Shown here piece by piece: positions 46,481-56,785 of a DNA stretch of 64,000 nt. The stretch comes from Polytrichum commune (lineage: Eukaryota > Streptophyta > Polytrichopsida > Polytrichales > Polytrichaceae). Below the pieces are notes generated by a model, which saw only the letters and a program-made list of their open reading frames with translations, was not told the origin of the DNA and searched no databases. The stretch is taken from positions 10,850,001-10,914,000 of the forward strand of contig OX485803.1 of assembly GCA_950295325.1 (NCBI GenBank), given 5' to 3'. Positions within the stretch are counted from its first letter, which is position 1. Every line of letters starts with the position of its first letter. The translations under genes and the position numbers were made by a program.

Positions 46481-48734
46481 GAGGTGGCAACATATGTGTA
46501 AGAAGCAGGGATCACTTGTCGCAATCTTTGCTAGCTCCCCTTAACCATCTTAACCATTTTCATTTCTAACAAGGGTCATGAGCGCTAATCCTTCACATTC
46601 CACCATGCTAATGATTAGCTTCTCATACCCCGGACCTTATAATTCATAAGAGGGGAACCAACCCTCCTACTTTGCTTTCGGGACTCACCCCTTAATCAGT
46701 AACTAATTCTTAGATGTGGTCTTTCATTCATGAAAGTCCAATCTTATGTTGATCATCGCGTTGCCGGAGCAACACTACAACAACCCGAACCATACTAGGC
46801 AACTATGCCCTCACATTAGGCCAATGCCCATGGAGGCCGTGTTGTTTGGCCTCGGGTGGGTTCGGCCACACTACCTCACCCATATAAGCCTCTAGAACTC
46901 TAGGTAAGACCCCTACCCCACCGTCAAGAAAACTTTTGTCTCTCTACCAAGAGTTGGGACCAAGTAGACATTTCCCCTTAGCCGCTGGGGCTAGAAGCCC
47001 CCAACAACTTCAAAACACCATAACTTCCTTGTTTGATGTCTAATGCTAACAAGCGACCACTCCATAATCATCTACGCTTCACATAGATGCGAATGGACTC
47101 CTCACTTTCCCCATTTGGGCAAGTAATGAGGAAGTTATGCTTGTTCAAACCTTGGCAGTCCCGGGAGCCACTCCCAAGCCACTGCTGCAGTAGGGCGCTA
47201 TCTCGGGACAACGCCCCACTCAAATTGCCATATCTCTTAGCTTACACCTCCAATTGAGGTGTTCTTGAGCATTCTAGAATCAGCACACCATAAGCTACTC
47301 ATAGCTCATGGCCTTACCCTCGTGCCTCCTAGTTTTTGTGGGTGGGAGGTGTTCCCAACGCTCGGGGCCTTCACCCACACTAGGACCATTTGGCCCTTAT
47401 CACCAACGGCATCACAAGTTCCGGGTGTCACTCCGGGGTCCCCCTTGTGCCCATGGTGTTTCGGGCAGTCCTCATAGAGAGGTGCGCGGCATCACTGGCT
47501 AAAGAAGAGGAATTGAAGTTGCATTATTATTTATAGTAAGATTATTATCAGTTATTATAAGAGATTTGAAGAAAAAAATTACACCTGGTAATTCTAATAA
47601 GTTATAAATGATAATTTGCTTACCATGAGAATGACTTGAAATTTAGAAATACTAATTTCATTTCAAGTTGTCACCCAAATTCTATGGGAGATCGATATAC
47701 ACCTACAATCATTCAGCTAAGTAGAGCACACATGAAGTTTAGACTTGGACATTATCAAACACTGGAATATGATGGATTATTACGACGTCGGCTAGAAGCG
47801 CAAATGCAAATTGATATTCATTTGCAAATCCAAAGGTACAATATAATTTTTCTGTAATATATGGAATGTACTAGACATGCATTTGCATATTGGTAAGATT
47901 AGATCGTCATCTCCGACCTCCTTTGTACCAATATGAGAAGTAGAGATGAGCCAAAGATACCATAATCATCTATAATATGATACAATGTTGATATGTGAAG
48001 GTTGGTTCATCTAGGATCAATAGGGCGTTTAAACCTAATGAAGAGAAAACTACTAACGAACATGAGTTGTGAAGATACATAAGAAGATACACCTGTGAAG
48101 TCGACTCTAAAGTCTTACAAGAGAAACAACTTGGGAACAACTTCATCATGTTTAGAAGCAATGAATCATGAGAACCTCAAAGATCTCATATTTTCTTCAT
48201 GAGCCGATTTAGACGAAAGGTGCTTTGTCGTTGTTGTTTATGCTTCAATCAGGGACTCATCTACTCCTACATAATCCATACTCATCGGGGACATAATCTA
48301 TTGCTCAAGAAACTGCCCATATCCCCCACTCACACAGGTCACACACAACAACAACAACAACAACAACACAAGTGCAAGCTTGAGCCCCTTCGCGGCCCTC
48401 AAACCTTGGACCTCACACCCTACCCCTAAGTCCCCCTTGGAAGCTGCCTTTTTAGAAATTTTCAAAAAATTCAAAAATTTAAATAAAATTCTATAAATTC
48501 TAAGAAAAGAAATATAAAACTGAGGGGATCTAGATGGTGATCCCCGCATAAGAAAAGCTACTTATAATAAGCTCTACAAACAAAATTTGGAGGTCCAAAA
48601 CTTTTCTAATTTGAACATTTATGGTGTCATTGGATTCCTCTCAATGTCCTCTTTCTATGCATGTTGTTTGTTTTTACAAAATTAGCAAATTGTAAACTCT
48701 TAGATGCATTAGAAGGGAATAACAAGGAGCTGTT
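46481..48734. other. Unassigned interval, possible retroelement remnant
   Basis: The part 46600-47500 is GC-richer with no supported frame and has the look of decayed LTR or non-coding element sequence, though I cannot assign it. A (CAA)n microsatellite lies at 48345-48370. Near 48440-48560 is a unit related to 49905-50110 and 50145-50375. Confidence 0.3.
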
Positions 48735-48812
48735 TTGGAAAGTAGAGTTGCCACCCCGGGGATGCTACACACCTCACGCTCACCTCACTTGACAATTCAC
48801 CAAATCAACCCT

Positions 48813-49379
48813 TCACCTGCTCAAATCAGGAACATCATATGTCTCTGGAGGACTAAAGAACTCAATCTGCTGACCATCTCTATGGAAGCTCGGCCCATCA
48901 AAGGCTTGGATTGGGTCACTGTTGTCGCCCATGAGAGTGATGCTTCCATGGCTGAAGACGAACACATCAAACGAGATCTTGGGGACCTCCCCAAAGAACA
49001 CAGGCAGTTGCAACACAATGTGGCTGGAGGCACAATCCTCAAAGTTCTGCAAACACAGTTGAGGAGAAGCGAGTACCAGAACATTGTGCTTGGGGTGTGC
49101 TACTCGGAGGTAGGCCACAATACTTTGGGCTGCCTGTTCCCTGAAATCCTCACTCTGGTCCAATTCACCGCGATTTAGCCATTGCAAAAAGGCTTCGCAA
49201 GCCTTCTGCACATCCGCACGAATATCTATGTTTCCAGCCACAGACTCCACACTGACATGAAACGACATGCTTAATTGCAGCGTTATTGATTGGTTTACAC
49301 ACGATGTTGAGGATTCGGGCTTGTCTGAGCTCGTGGAAGAGTCAGCCGTTGGTCTTGGTTGCTCTTGCGTTTGCCTCAT
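48813..49379 (-). CDS. Orphan protein or exon, about 188 aa
   Basis: A long open frame, read from the ATG at 49379. A good acceptor (TATTCACTCTTCAG/G) lies just upstream at about 49403, and the frame could end at a donor (AGCAG/GTGAAG at 48817) instead of the TGA at 48813, so this may be one exon of a larger gene. The first 35 residues are Ser/Thr/Glu-rich. The rest is a compact soluble-looking sequence (ADVQKACEAFLQWLNRGELD, then FREQAAQSIVAYLRVAHPK and a hydrophobic SSHIVLQLPVFFGEVPKISF). No family is recognised. The sequence just downstream (48769-48840) is duplicated at 63425-63478. It is a neighbour of the double-kinase gene, in the same orientation. Confidence 0.45.
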   Translation of the reverse strand: MRQTQEQPRPTADSSTSSDKPESSTSCVNQSITLQLSMSFHVSVESVAGNIDIRADVQKACEAFLQWLNRGELDQSEDFREQAAQSIVAYLRVAHPKHNVLVLASPQLCLQNFEDCASSHIVLQLPVFFGEVPKISFDVFVFSHGSITLMGDNSDPIQAFDGPSFHRDGQQIEFFSPPETYDVPDLSR

Positions 49380-49904
49380 TGCGTGTGCTGAGAGAAGGGG
49401 TGCCTGAAGAGTGAATAGACGATGGTTAGCACCAAAAACATACACCTATCTGGATCTCTGCAAATTCAAATATATTCATCTCAACTTCCAAATGGTGATT
49501 TATGCGGCATCATGATGCAATCTCCATGCACTATATGTATTGATCTTATGTAACACTTCGCTTTGTACTAGGAGTATGACGTCGCCCACAAAAATGGAGA
49601 ATTATGTCAACATTAATTATTACAACTGTAATATACACTCAAATTCAAGATGTTATATTTACACACATACTATAATCTTTATGTTGTAAAACAGATTCAG
49701 GGAGGTGGTGATGTGTATTGCATGCTCATTGCATGGCCTTGTGTATTAGAACCAACCACCTCTTGAAACATATTGTTAACCAACAACGCCAGATACTTAC
49801 AAAAATATCTTCACCTTTCACCAACACAACATTACAACATAATTTGTTGTGGTCTAGTAACTATCCAAATGTTGACAAGTGTCTATATATAGCACCTCCA
49901 CGGG

Positions 49905-50380
49905 TTAGCGTCTTTAGAACTTGATTTGAAGTTGTTAAGACTTCTTTCAAAAGCATTGTTTTGGAGGTTTCTTTTGCATTAAAAGCGTTTTTAAGACTTT
50001 AAGCTCTAAGAAAATTTTGAATTTTTCTTTAGGGTGAAAATAAATACCTAGGGTGTGTAGATGGTGACCCTATCTTTAGGGAGGGGGGAATGCATCCAGT
50101 AAGTTGTAGAAGAGGTATCTAATTTATTTTGACACAAATGATCTCCCTTGGGGTGGCAGCTATTTGTAGCACTCACATGCGTCACTATCTTTAGATCTTG
50201 ATTTGGAGCTGTTGTAGCATCATTTTTAAGAAGCAGTTTTAAGGAGCTACTTTTGCAATATAAGCATTTATAATACTTTGATAGATTATAAGAAATTTTC
50301 TAAATTTTTCTTAGAAGTGAAATTCAACTCGTAGGGGATCTAGATGGTGACCCCTATTTTAGAGAAAAAAAAATACTTTT
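49905..50380. repeat. Two tandem diverged units, about 240 bp
   Basis: Units at 49905-50110 and 50145-50375 both run TTTAGAACTTGATTTGAAG-type, then TAAG..TTTTAAGACTTT, AAATTTTCT..ATTTTTCTT, then TAGATGGTGACCC. A third relative is at 48440-48560 (TCTAGATGGTGATCCCC). CCTCT..ATGCCCTCTTTCCAAGCAT follows the second and recurs at 51985-52010 beside the kinase stop codon. Confidence 0.55.
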
Positions 50381-50547
50381 ATTCAATTCTAAACCCAACA
50401 TTGATTATGCGAACTTTTTTTATAACTCAAACACAACTTGTGTGAACGGATTCCTCTCTATGCCCTCTTTCCAAGCATATTTCTCCTTTTTTTGAAAAGA
50501 AAATCATGGATCCATAAGAAGTATTACTAGAAGTGATTTACAAGCAA

Positions 50548-50555
50548 CTAAAGAT
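50548..50555. repeat. 8-bp target-site duplication, left copy (CTAAAGAT)
   Basis: CTAAAGAT precedes the TIR at 50556 and recurs exactly at 51952-51959 after the right TIR. Confidence 0.9.
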
Positions 50556-51951
50556 CTCGGGGGGTGCACTGTACTAAACATGTACGAGTATACGTGAGTG
50601 CACAGGAGGGGTATTGATTTGGACCTTGCCGTATTACGTATACATATGGTATACATGTGATAATTTATAGTTACGTACATATATGGAAGGCCTTTAAAAA
50701 GTATACAATAATTGTACTTGTATGGTAGTGTTACTATACTACATATCATAAGTTTTCATATTGGATGAAATTAGGATTAACTAGGATTAACGATTTTTGT
50801 TAGCAACCTTATAGGGTAGTATGAACCATGTACAAGGTATCAAGGTAATATCGGGGAAAGAGGCAATATTAGGGTTCTGAAATGATTTATTCAGCTCAAA
50901 GTAACAAGGTCCCTTTTCCCCTCCCATCCCTAGGTTTTTGTTTTCTCTTTTTGTCGGGCGCTGAAGGTTTTTGTTTTCTCTTCTCGCATAGCCTGCTTCT
51001 TTTGCCGACAACTACTTTACTTTTCCTTGTTTCACTTGTTGCTTCCAACGCTTCTCAGCAACCCTGCGGTTACTGATGCCGTGGGAATCACCGAAAGTCC
51101 TGACATTGTCATGGCCTCGTTCTAAAATTCCCTCTCTATCAAATGCAAAGTTAGTTGTGGCTTATGTAATGGTAGGGGAGTCTAGAATTTTTAAAAGTAC
51201 ACTTGTTAGTCAATTGAATGGCAATCCTTCTTTATGTAAAGATCGGTTGACTCGAATTAGAGTTGGCATGTTATATATGAAGCCTAAACTCCTAAGTGCT
51301 GGAAACCATGACACTTTGTTAAAGCCTGGTTGTGACTATGTTGTGTGTTTTTTGAACACACCTGAAGCTAAAACTGTGAAAAAACAAGGTAGGCCAAAAA
51401 AATCTACTCGAGTTAAGGTTTGGTTTGTTGGGAGAGTTTATAGGATGCGGAGGAAGTTTGGTAATCGTGGGGTGGAGTATAGGGATCCAATTGACTTGAT
51501 GGACCGTCCATCAAACGTGGAGATTGGTTTATGTTGGTATCAAAAAGGGGCTAACAACAAGTGGACATATGATCTTACTGATCATTTGATGGTAGACTTA
51601 GAGACAATAATTGCATTGGCTATAATGACATATATTGGTGAATCAAATGTTTATGAGTTACATCGGGGAGATGAAAAAGTTTTCAACGACTTTGCTTATG
51701 AAAGTTAGGATATTTTGTTATTCATATTATAGGGGTTGATTATTGTTCAAAAATATATTTGTATACTTATGTTAATGACTATATATGAATGGATGTTTTT
51801 TTGTGTATACATATTGTTACTTGTATATTTATTGCTGCAATTGTATGTGTATTACTTCATTTCACAAAAAATAACTTGTATATAGGGGGTTTTTAGAGTA
51901 TGCAGTGAACGCACGTGATTCTAGGTTTTAATGAAAGGTGCACCCCCCGAG
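50556..51951 (+). mobile_element. 8-bp-TSD DNA transposon with AT-hook cargo, copy 2
   Basis: This 1396-bp element has the same perfect 14-bp ends (CTCGGGGGGTGCAC) as copy 1 and its own perfect 8-bp duplication CTAAAGAT. It lies about 90 bp beyond the stop codon of the double-kinase gene, in the opposite orientation. It keeps the longer version of the reading frame. Sequence outside the frame is also closely similar to copy 1, so the family moved fairly recently. The two targets share only CTA at their start. Confidence 0.9.
51076..51708 (+). CDS. AT-hook cargo protein of the transposon, long form, 210 aa
   Basis: The frame opens with MPWESPKVLTLSW. Residues 27-67 (KLVVAYVMVGESRIFKSTLV and following) are missing from copy 1. 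The C-terminal 143 residues match copy 1. The AT-hook here reads KKQGRPKKST, so R-G-R-P has become Q-G-R-P, a weakened hook. The central WFVGRVYRMRRKFGNRGVEY block is basic. There is no catalytic DDE/D signature and no BED finger or hAT dimerisation domain that I can see, so it is not an evident transposase. An upstream T-rich stretch (50930-51060) with ATG codons in other frames could be a leader or intron. It may be a captured plant gene fragment; function unknown. Confidence 0.6.
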   Translation: MPWESPKVLTLSWPRSKIPSLSNAKLVVAYVMVGESRIFKSTLVSQLNGNPSLCKDRLTRIRVGMLYMKPKLLSAGNHDTLLKPGCDYVVCFLNTPEAKTVKKQGRPKKSTRVKVWFVGRVYRMRRKFGNRGVEYRDPIDLMDRPSNVEIGLCWYQKGANNKWTYDLTDHLMVDLETIIALAIMTYIGESNVYELHRGDEKVFNDFAYES

Positions 51952-52044
51952 CTAAAGATCAAAGGGAAAGTAGTCCATAGAATCCTCCCAATGCCCTCTT
52001 TCCAAGCATGTCGCTCCCCAGATTTGTTTTGCGACGATAAATCA

Positions 52045-55000
52045 TCAATTCATTAGGAGCATCAGAAGTGGTTTATAAGAAAGAAGTGATTTAAAGAGGA
52101 GAGTTGCCGACCCAGCAATCCAAACGACGAGGAATGTGATGATTACCTCAACAGTGTGTTCGATTGCAACTTGTGTCGCAACGTGTTGACGTCGTCGTAG
52201 CTGGGAACGACCCCGCAGCGTCGTCTCAATATACTTGTGGCTATTTGGATATTCCACCCTCCTTTGTTGCACATCTGCATCAGCAGTAAAACGTCTGCTC
52301 AAGAGGTCATATTTGCACATCTCAAGCCTTGTGCATATCTGTTCAAAACTTGGTCTTGAACGAGGGTTTATATCCCAAGCCTCATGGATGAGTGCAGCCA
52401 ACTGTGGAGGGCAGTCTCTGGGAAGATATGGCCTATAACCACTCAGCACCATGTGGTGCAGCGGTCTCTCAGGGAGTTCAACGAAGGCCTTCTGCAGAGT
52501 GAGTATCTCTGAGCAAGTCACGGCAAAACTATAAACATCCGCCTTGAACCATTGCTCCGGCTTAAACCTTTGTGGTTGGGGAGACATTAGCTCTGGAGCT
52601 CTGTATGTACTGGTCCCAACACGAGCTGACTCTGACGTGCTCTCTTTTTCACACCACACTTGTTTGGACACCCCAAAATCGATCAACTTCGCCAAAAAGT
52701 AATCCTCAAGATATGGAGTGCCGGGGACATTGCTGACCACCACATTCTGTGGTTTCATGTCGCGATGTGCAGTTCTCATGTCATGCAGATAGCACATCCC
52801 CTTTGCAATTTGGAGCATAATGTCAAGGGCTACAAGGGGCGGAAATGGCTTCTCCTTCTCTCGACGCTCTAGTATCAAATGGTGCAGGTCCATCTCCATA
52901 GCCTCCATCCCAAAAGAGAGCTCATTTTTCTGAGGGTCATGGCCACAACAGAAGAACTTCACAACGTTGGGGTGGTGGAGACTTGCCAAAATCGCTGCTT
53001 CTTTCAGAAATATGGGATTAGGGCCCGAAAATACGTCGCCTCCGATATACTTCATTGCGCAGGGAAGGCCAAGCCACCTAGTTCTTAATACTGTCCCGGA
53101 AGCTCCTTTTCCAAGGAATCCAATAATTTCGACTTGTGTTTCTGTTTCATTCGCCGACAAGAGTGCATCATATATGCCGAACTTGAGATCTTCGGATGAT
53201 GTGAGCTTGAGATTGTGTAACAAGTACCCTACAAGTCCGCACTGATCATTTGATAATTCGACACCCCCAGGAAAGTATCCTGTAACGCGTGGATCAGTAA
53301 TTATATTATTGTCAATGGCATACTTCTCAAGTCTCTGCTGGAATGTCTTTCGATCTTCAACAACCTGATTATCGTCTGCGGGCTCAAAAGTTGATAATTG
53401 GCGGAGGTCTTCTGTTTGTAGATGCCCTTCTTCCTGTTCAAAGATTTCTCTCGCTTGCTCGTAGATGACATTGTAGCACAACCCCATCTCCACCAAGATC
53501 TCTCGAAAGGCCTCCTCATTCTGAATCTGGATTAAGGCTGCTCTACACCAATCTTTCCTGGAGCAGTCACTGACAAGCAACCTCGACTTCTCCGAGATTC
53601 TATAGAAGTTCTCCAAAGCTGGTAGAAAGTGTGGATCATTGATGGACGCAGCTCCAGGGTGTGAGATTAGTTCCTCAACATTCTTGACAGTTTTGTAAAG
53701 CTTCGAAGACAGATCTTGACACTGACTCCCATTTAGCAGGTTTCCACGACCTACAAGGTTTGCAATATCCTTAACACATTGCATGGATTTTTGCATTGGC
53801 GCCTTGGACTTCGCCCGTGCAGCACTTGGGATTTTGGCAGTCTGTTGCATTCGTAGGTGAGGGTGATGTGTCAGCAATGTGTCAATGTATGTGTAACCTT
53901 CCTCACCAGTAGTAACGGGTGTCAGGAGGTCATATTTGTACCTTTCCAATGTTATGCAAATCTCCCTAAAAGTTGGTCTTAACTGAGGCTTGGTATCCAA
54001 ACATTTCTCCAAGAGTGCAACCAACTCTTGGGGGCACTCTGAGGGAAACATTGGCTTCCAACGAAGTCTCGATGACACGTCACGCCGCATATGTGGAGGA
54101 AGATCTTGGAATGGCGCCTCTAGGGTAAGTAGCTCTGTGCAAGTCAGCGCAAAACTGTAAACATCCGCCTTGAACCAATTCACCCTGGTGTTATATTCTG
54201 GTCGAAAATCGTCGCGTGCCTTGCAAAATACCTCTGGGGCTCTATAGTTTGTGGTGCCAATATTATTTTGAGAAGGAGTATTGGACTTGGAAAAGTGCAC
54301 CCTTGTCTTTGCCAAACCAAAATCAACCAACTTGACCAAAAAATCAATAAGATCAAGATCGCTGGGAACGCGGCTGATCACTACATTGTGCGGTTTAATG
54401 TCACGATGCGCAATCCCTTGGTCATGCAAATAGCACATCCCACGTGCTACTTGAATTATAATGTGAAGTGCGAGATAATATGAGAATGGTTTCTTTTCCT
54501 CTCGTAGTTTCCCAATGAAATCAAACAGGTTCATCTCCATGAGCTCCATTCCAATATAGTACTGCCTCTTTATGGTATCATGGCCGCAACAGAAAAATTT
54601 AACGATATGGGGGTGGTTGAGACGTGCCAGAATTTCTGCTTCTCTCTGAAATGTGTCACACGCTGACGGGATGTCACATATATTTTCCAGTTTAAAGATC
54701 TTCATTGCAGAGGGCATGCCAAGCCATTCGATGCGTAAAACAGCTGCAAATCCCCCTTGCCCAAGGTAATGAATTATTTTGACTTGTGATTCCATTTCAT
54801 TCGGCCACGGTAACGTATTAGACATGCCTAAGCCCTCTTTCATGCGCTCTTCAGACATATGTTCTAATTTCCCCAACAAGTATCTTGCAAGGCATTCATC
54901 ATATGGCGAGAAGGAACTCCTTTGTATCCATAATTTTTGACGAGTCTGATCAGGTGATAGACCGGAACTCCTGGCTAGTTGCTCCTCAAGTCTCAGGCGG

Positions 55001-55437
55001 AGTGTCTTCTGATCCTCAAGAACCTCACTTTTGGATGCGGGCAGAAATGTTGGGAACTTGCGAAGATCTTCTACTTGGACATGCCCGTCCGGTCCAACTA
55101 TACCTCTCGCTTGCTCGTAGATGACATTGTAGCATAACCCTAAATCCATCAAGATCTCGGAAAAGGCTTCGCCATTATGCATCTGAAACACAGACGCTTG
55201 GCACCAATCTGCTCTGGAGCAGTCATTGATGAGCAATCTCGACCTCTCCAAGACTCCATACAAGTTCTCTAAAGCTGGTCGAAATTGTTCAATATATGAA
55301 TCTGCTCTGAAGTGCAGGACTAGTTTTTGAACATTCTTGGCGGTTTGGGTAACCTTTGAACAGAGATCCTGGCACTGCCTTTGATTTAACAAGAGGCCAC
55401 GACCTACACGGTTTCCAATATCTTGAACAGAGTCCAT
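52045..55437 (-). CDS. Double MLKL-like kinase, two helical-kinase modules, 1130 aa
   Basis: One uninterrupted frame. Module 1: helical domain about residues 1-150 (ALENLYGVLERSRLLINDCS, then MDLGLCYNVIYEQA), kinase 1 about 218-505. Module 2: helical domain about 552-705 (ALENFYRISEKSRLLVSDCS), kinase 2 about 768-1045. The helical parts resemble the MCAfunc/HeLo-type bundle of plant MLKL-like proteins. Kinase 1: G-loop 226-233, K246, E266, HRD 344-346, DFG 372-374, APE 400-402. Kinase 2: G-loop 776-783, K796, E813, HRD 891-893, DFG 920-922, APE 947-949; both look catalytically intact. HRDIKPHN and HRDMKPQN suggest Ser/Thr specificity. Residues 1095-1119 are hydrophobic, a possible tail anchor. 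The likely role is signalling or cell death in immunity, by analogy with plant MLKL and tandem kinase proteins; untested. An unequal duplication of one intronless gene explains the layout. Confidence 0.88.
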   Translation of the reverse strand: MDSVQDIGNRVGRGLLLNQRQCQDLCSKVTQTAKNVQKLVLHFRADSYIEQFRPALENLYGVLERSRLLINDCSRADWCQASVFQMHNGEAFSEILMDLGLCYNVIYEQARGIVGPDGHVQVEDLRKFPTFLPASKSEVLEDQKTLRLRLEEQLARSSGLSPDQTRQKLWIQRSSFSPYDECLARYLLGKLEHMSEERMKEGLGMSNTLPWPNEMESQVKIIHYLGQGGFAAVLRIEWLGMPSAMKIFKLENICDIPSACDTFQREAEILARLNHPHIVKFFCCGHDTIKRQYYIGMELMEMNLFDFIGKLREEKKPFSYYLALHIIIQVARGMCYLHDQGIAHRDIKPHNVVISRVPSDLDLIDFLVKLVDFGLAKTRVHFSKSNTPSQNNIGTTNYRAPEVFCKARDDFRPEYNTRVNWFKADVYSFALTCTELLTLEAPFQDLPPHMRRDVSSRLRWKPMFPSECPQELVALLEKCLDTKPQLRPTFREICITLERYKYDLLTPVTTGEEGYTYIDTLLTHHPHLRMQQTAKIPSAARAKSKAPMQKSMQCVKDIANLVGRGNLLNGSQCQDLSSKLYKTVKNVEELISHPGAASINDPHFLPALENFYRISEKSRLLVSDCSRKDWCRAALIQIQNEEAFREILVEMGLCYNVIYEQAREIFEQEEGHLQTEDLRQLSTFEPADDNQVVEDRKTFQQRLEKYAIDNNIITDPRVTGYFPGGVELSNDQCGLVGYLLHNLKLTSSEDLKFGIYDALLSANETETQVEIIGFLGKGASGTVLRTRWLGLPCAMKYIGGDVFSGPNPIFLKEAAILASLHHPNVVKFFCCGHDPQKNELSFGMEAMEMDLHHLILERREKEKPFPPLVALDIMLQIAKGMCYLHDMRTAHRDMKPQNVVVSNVPGTPYLEDYFLAKLIDFGVSKQVWCEKESTSESARVGTSTYRAPELMSPQPQRFKPEQWFKADVYSFAVTCSEILTLQKAFVELPERPLHHMVLSGYRPYLPRDCPPQLAALIHEAWDINPRSRPSFEQICTRLEMCKYDLLSRRFTADADVQQRRVEYPNSHKYIETTLRGRSQLRRRQHVATQVAIEHTVEVIITFLVVWIAGSATLLFKSLLSYKPLLMLLMN

Positions 55438-56785
55438 GCAATGTGCCCAGTAACCTTGCGCTTCATTGGATGAGGATCTGGCATGAACTTCGAGATTTAA
55501 CAGCTCGCTGCTCCTAAAGGTTTCACAAGTTTGAGCAGCGATACCATGTCATTCAGCTGGAGGTCTATTTAATGGATAGGAATGTAACGCAACCAAAATT
55601 AAGAGATTTCCAGAAACCATATCCACTTACAATTTCTAGTAAACAAATACATCTTATAAGAGGAATAAGTGAAAAGTCTAAATACCTGAATGATGTGATT
55701 GCTTCCACAATCTGCCAGCAGCAAGGAGGAAAGATTGATATCGTTGACATCGGTTTCAATAGCAAACTTTCTAAGCCAGCAGGTAAATGTTGGAGCCGGA
55801 GTTGACCTGGGCATTCACATGTCGGGCACACTACAACACTGCACGAGAGGAGATTGTGCAGATAGGAAGCTAGATAGTAGAAAGAAAAGTGTACGAACAA
55901 TTTCAACAGGCCGTAGTTCGAAAGCCAGCGTAATAATCAACATGAGCTGCTATTCACATTGCCAGAAGAAATGTCAAATATCAAAGAGACCCATGTTAAG
56001 TGCCACAATTTGTTTGAGCGCATTCGGAGACACACCGTCATACGGATCTTCTCTCTAGAAGGTCACTATATCCTCGAACACGCGCGTGAAGAGACAATTT
56101 AGTTTTAAATCTTCACATAATGAATCCAATCCACCTCACCCCATGCCTACCACAATTACAGAGATATACAGCTCACTTTGAAGATCACCAAAACCAGAGG
56201 CAGGGTACGTAGTTCGTCGATGTAACAGACCAAATCTAAGTGGGCCAGAAACAAGACGTACATGATAAACTTGCACAGATCCAAGTCACAAGGAAACTCA
56301 TGTACTGGGCCCGAACAAGAACAAATCACCCCACATCAGTCTGGCACAGCGACATAGGATTTTGAGGTCACGTGAGACCAGTGACTCATGGAAAGATACA
56401 CGAGGAATAACTCCTCCACGCTTCTGCTACTCGTATGAACCACCCAGTACATTTAACCCAAATCCACGAGCAAACTCCCAATTCGCGACTCGCAGGCATC
56501 TCCTACAAATTTGTGAACCGGTAGGGATATAAGTTAACCAGAGCAGCGCATGGGACATCATAAGTCAGAGATGCAAGGACGGACGGTGGGTGCTCTTGAA
56601 GGAAGAGTGCAAGAAAGTCTTTCCAAACTTAAATGTTTTATTGCCAAAATTGTCGGTAACTTAGCTACAGTTAAGTTGGCGTGTACAATGTGTTCCGCAC
56701 GCAGAATTCACGACATCTGTAACTTGTGCACTGGATTCCTGGTGAAGAAGAATAGAAGAAGAACTCCTCCAGTACTTAAGAATTG
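55438..56785. other. Upstream region of the double-kinase gene
   Basis: It probably holds the 5' leader and promoter of the minus-strand kinase gene. Frames here overlap on both strands and none is convincing. No TATA element or known operator could be assigned with confidence. Confidence 0.35.

Noticed and set aside
46600-47500. A gene in the GC-richer stretch.
   Set aside because: Only short frames without motifs; it looks like decayed repeat sequence.
51076-51708. Transposase identity for the AT-hook protein.
   Set aside because: I see no DDE/D catalytic pattern, BED finger or hAT dimerisation motif; the call stays as cargo of unknown function.
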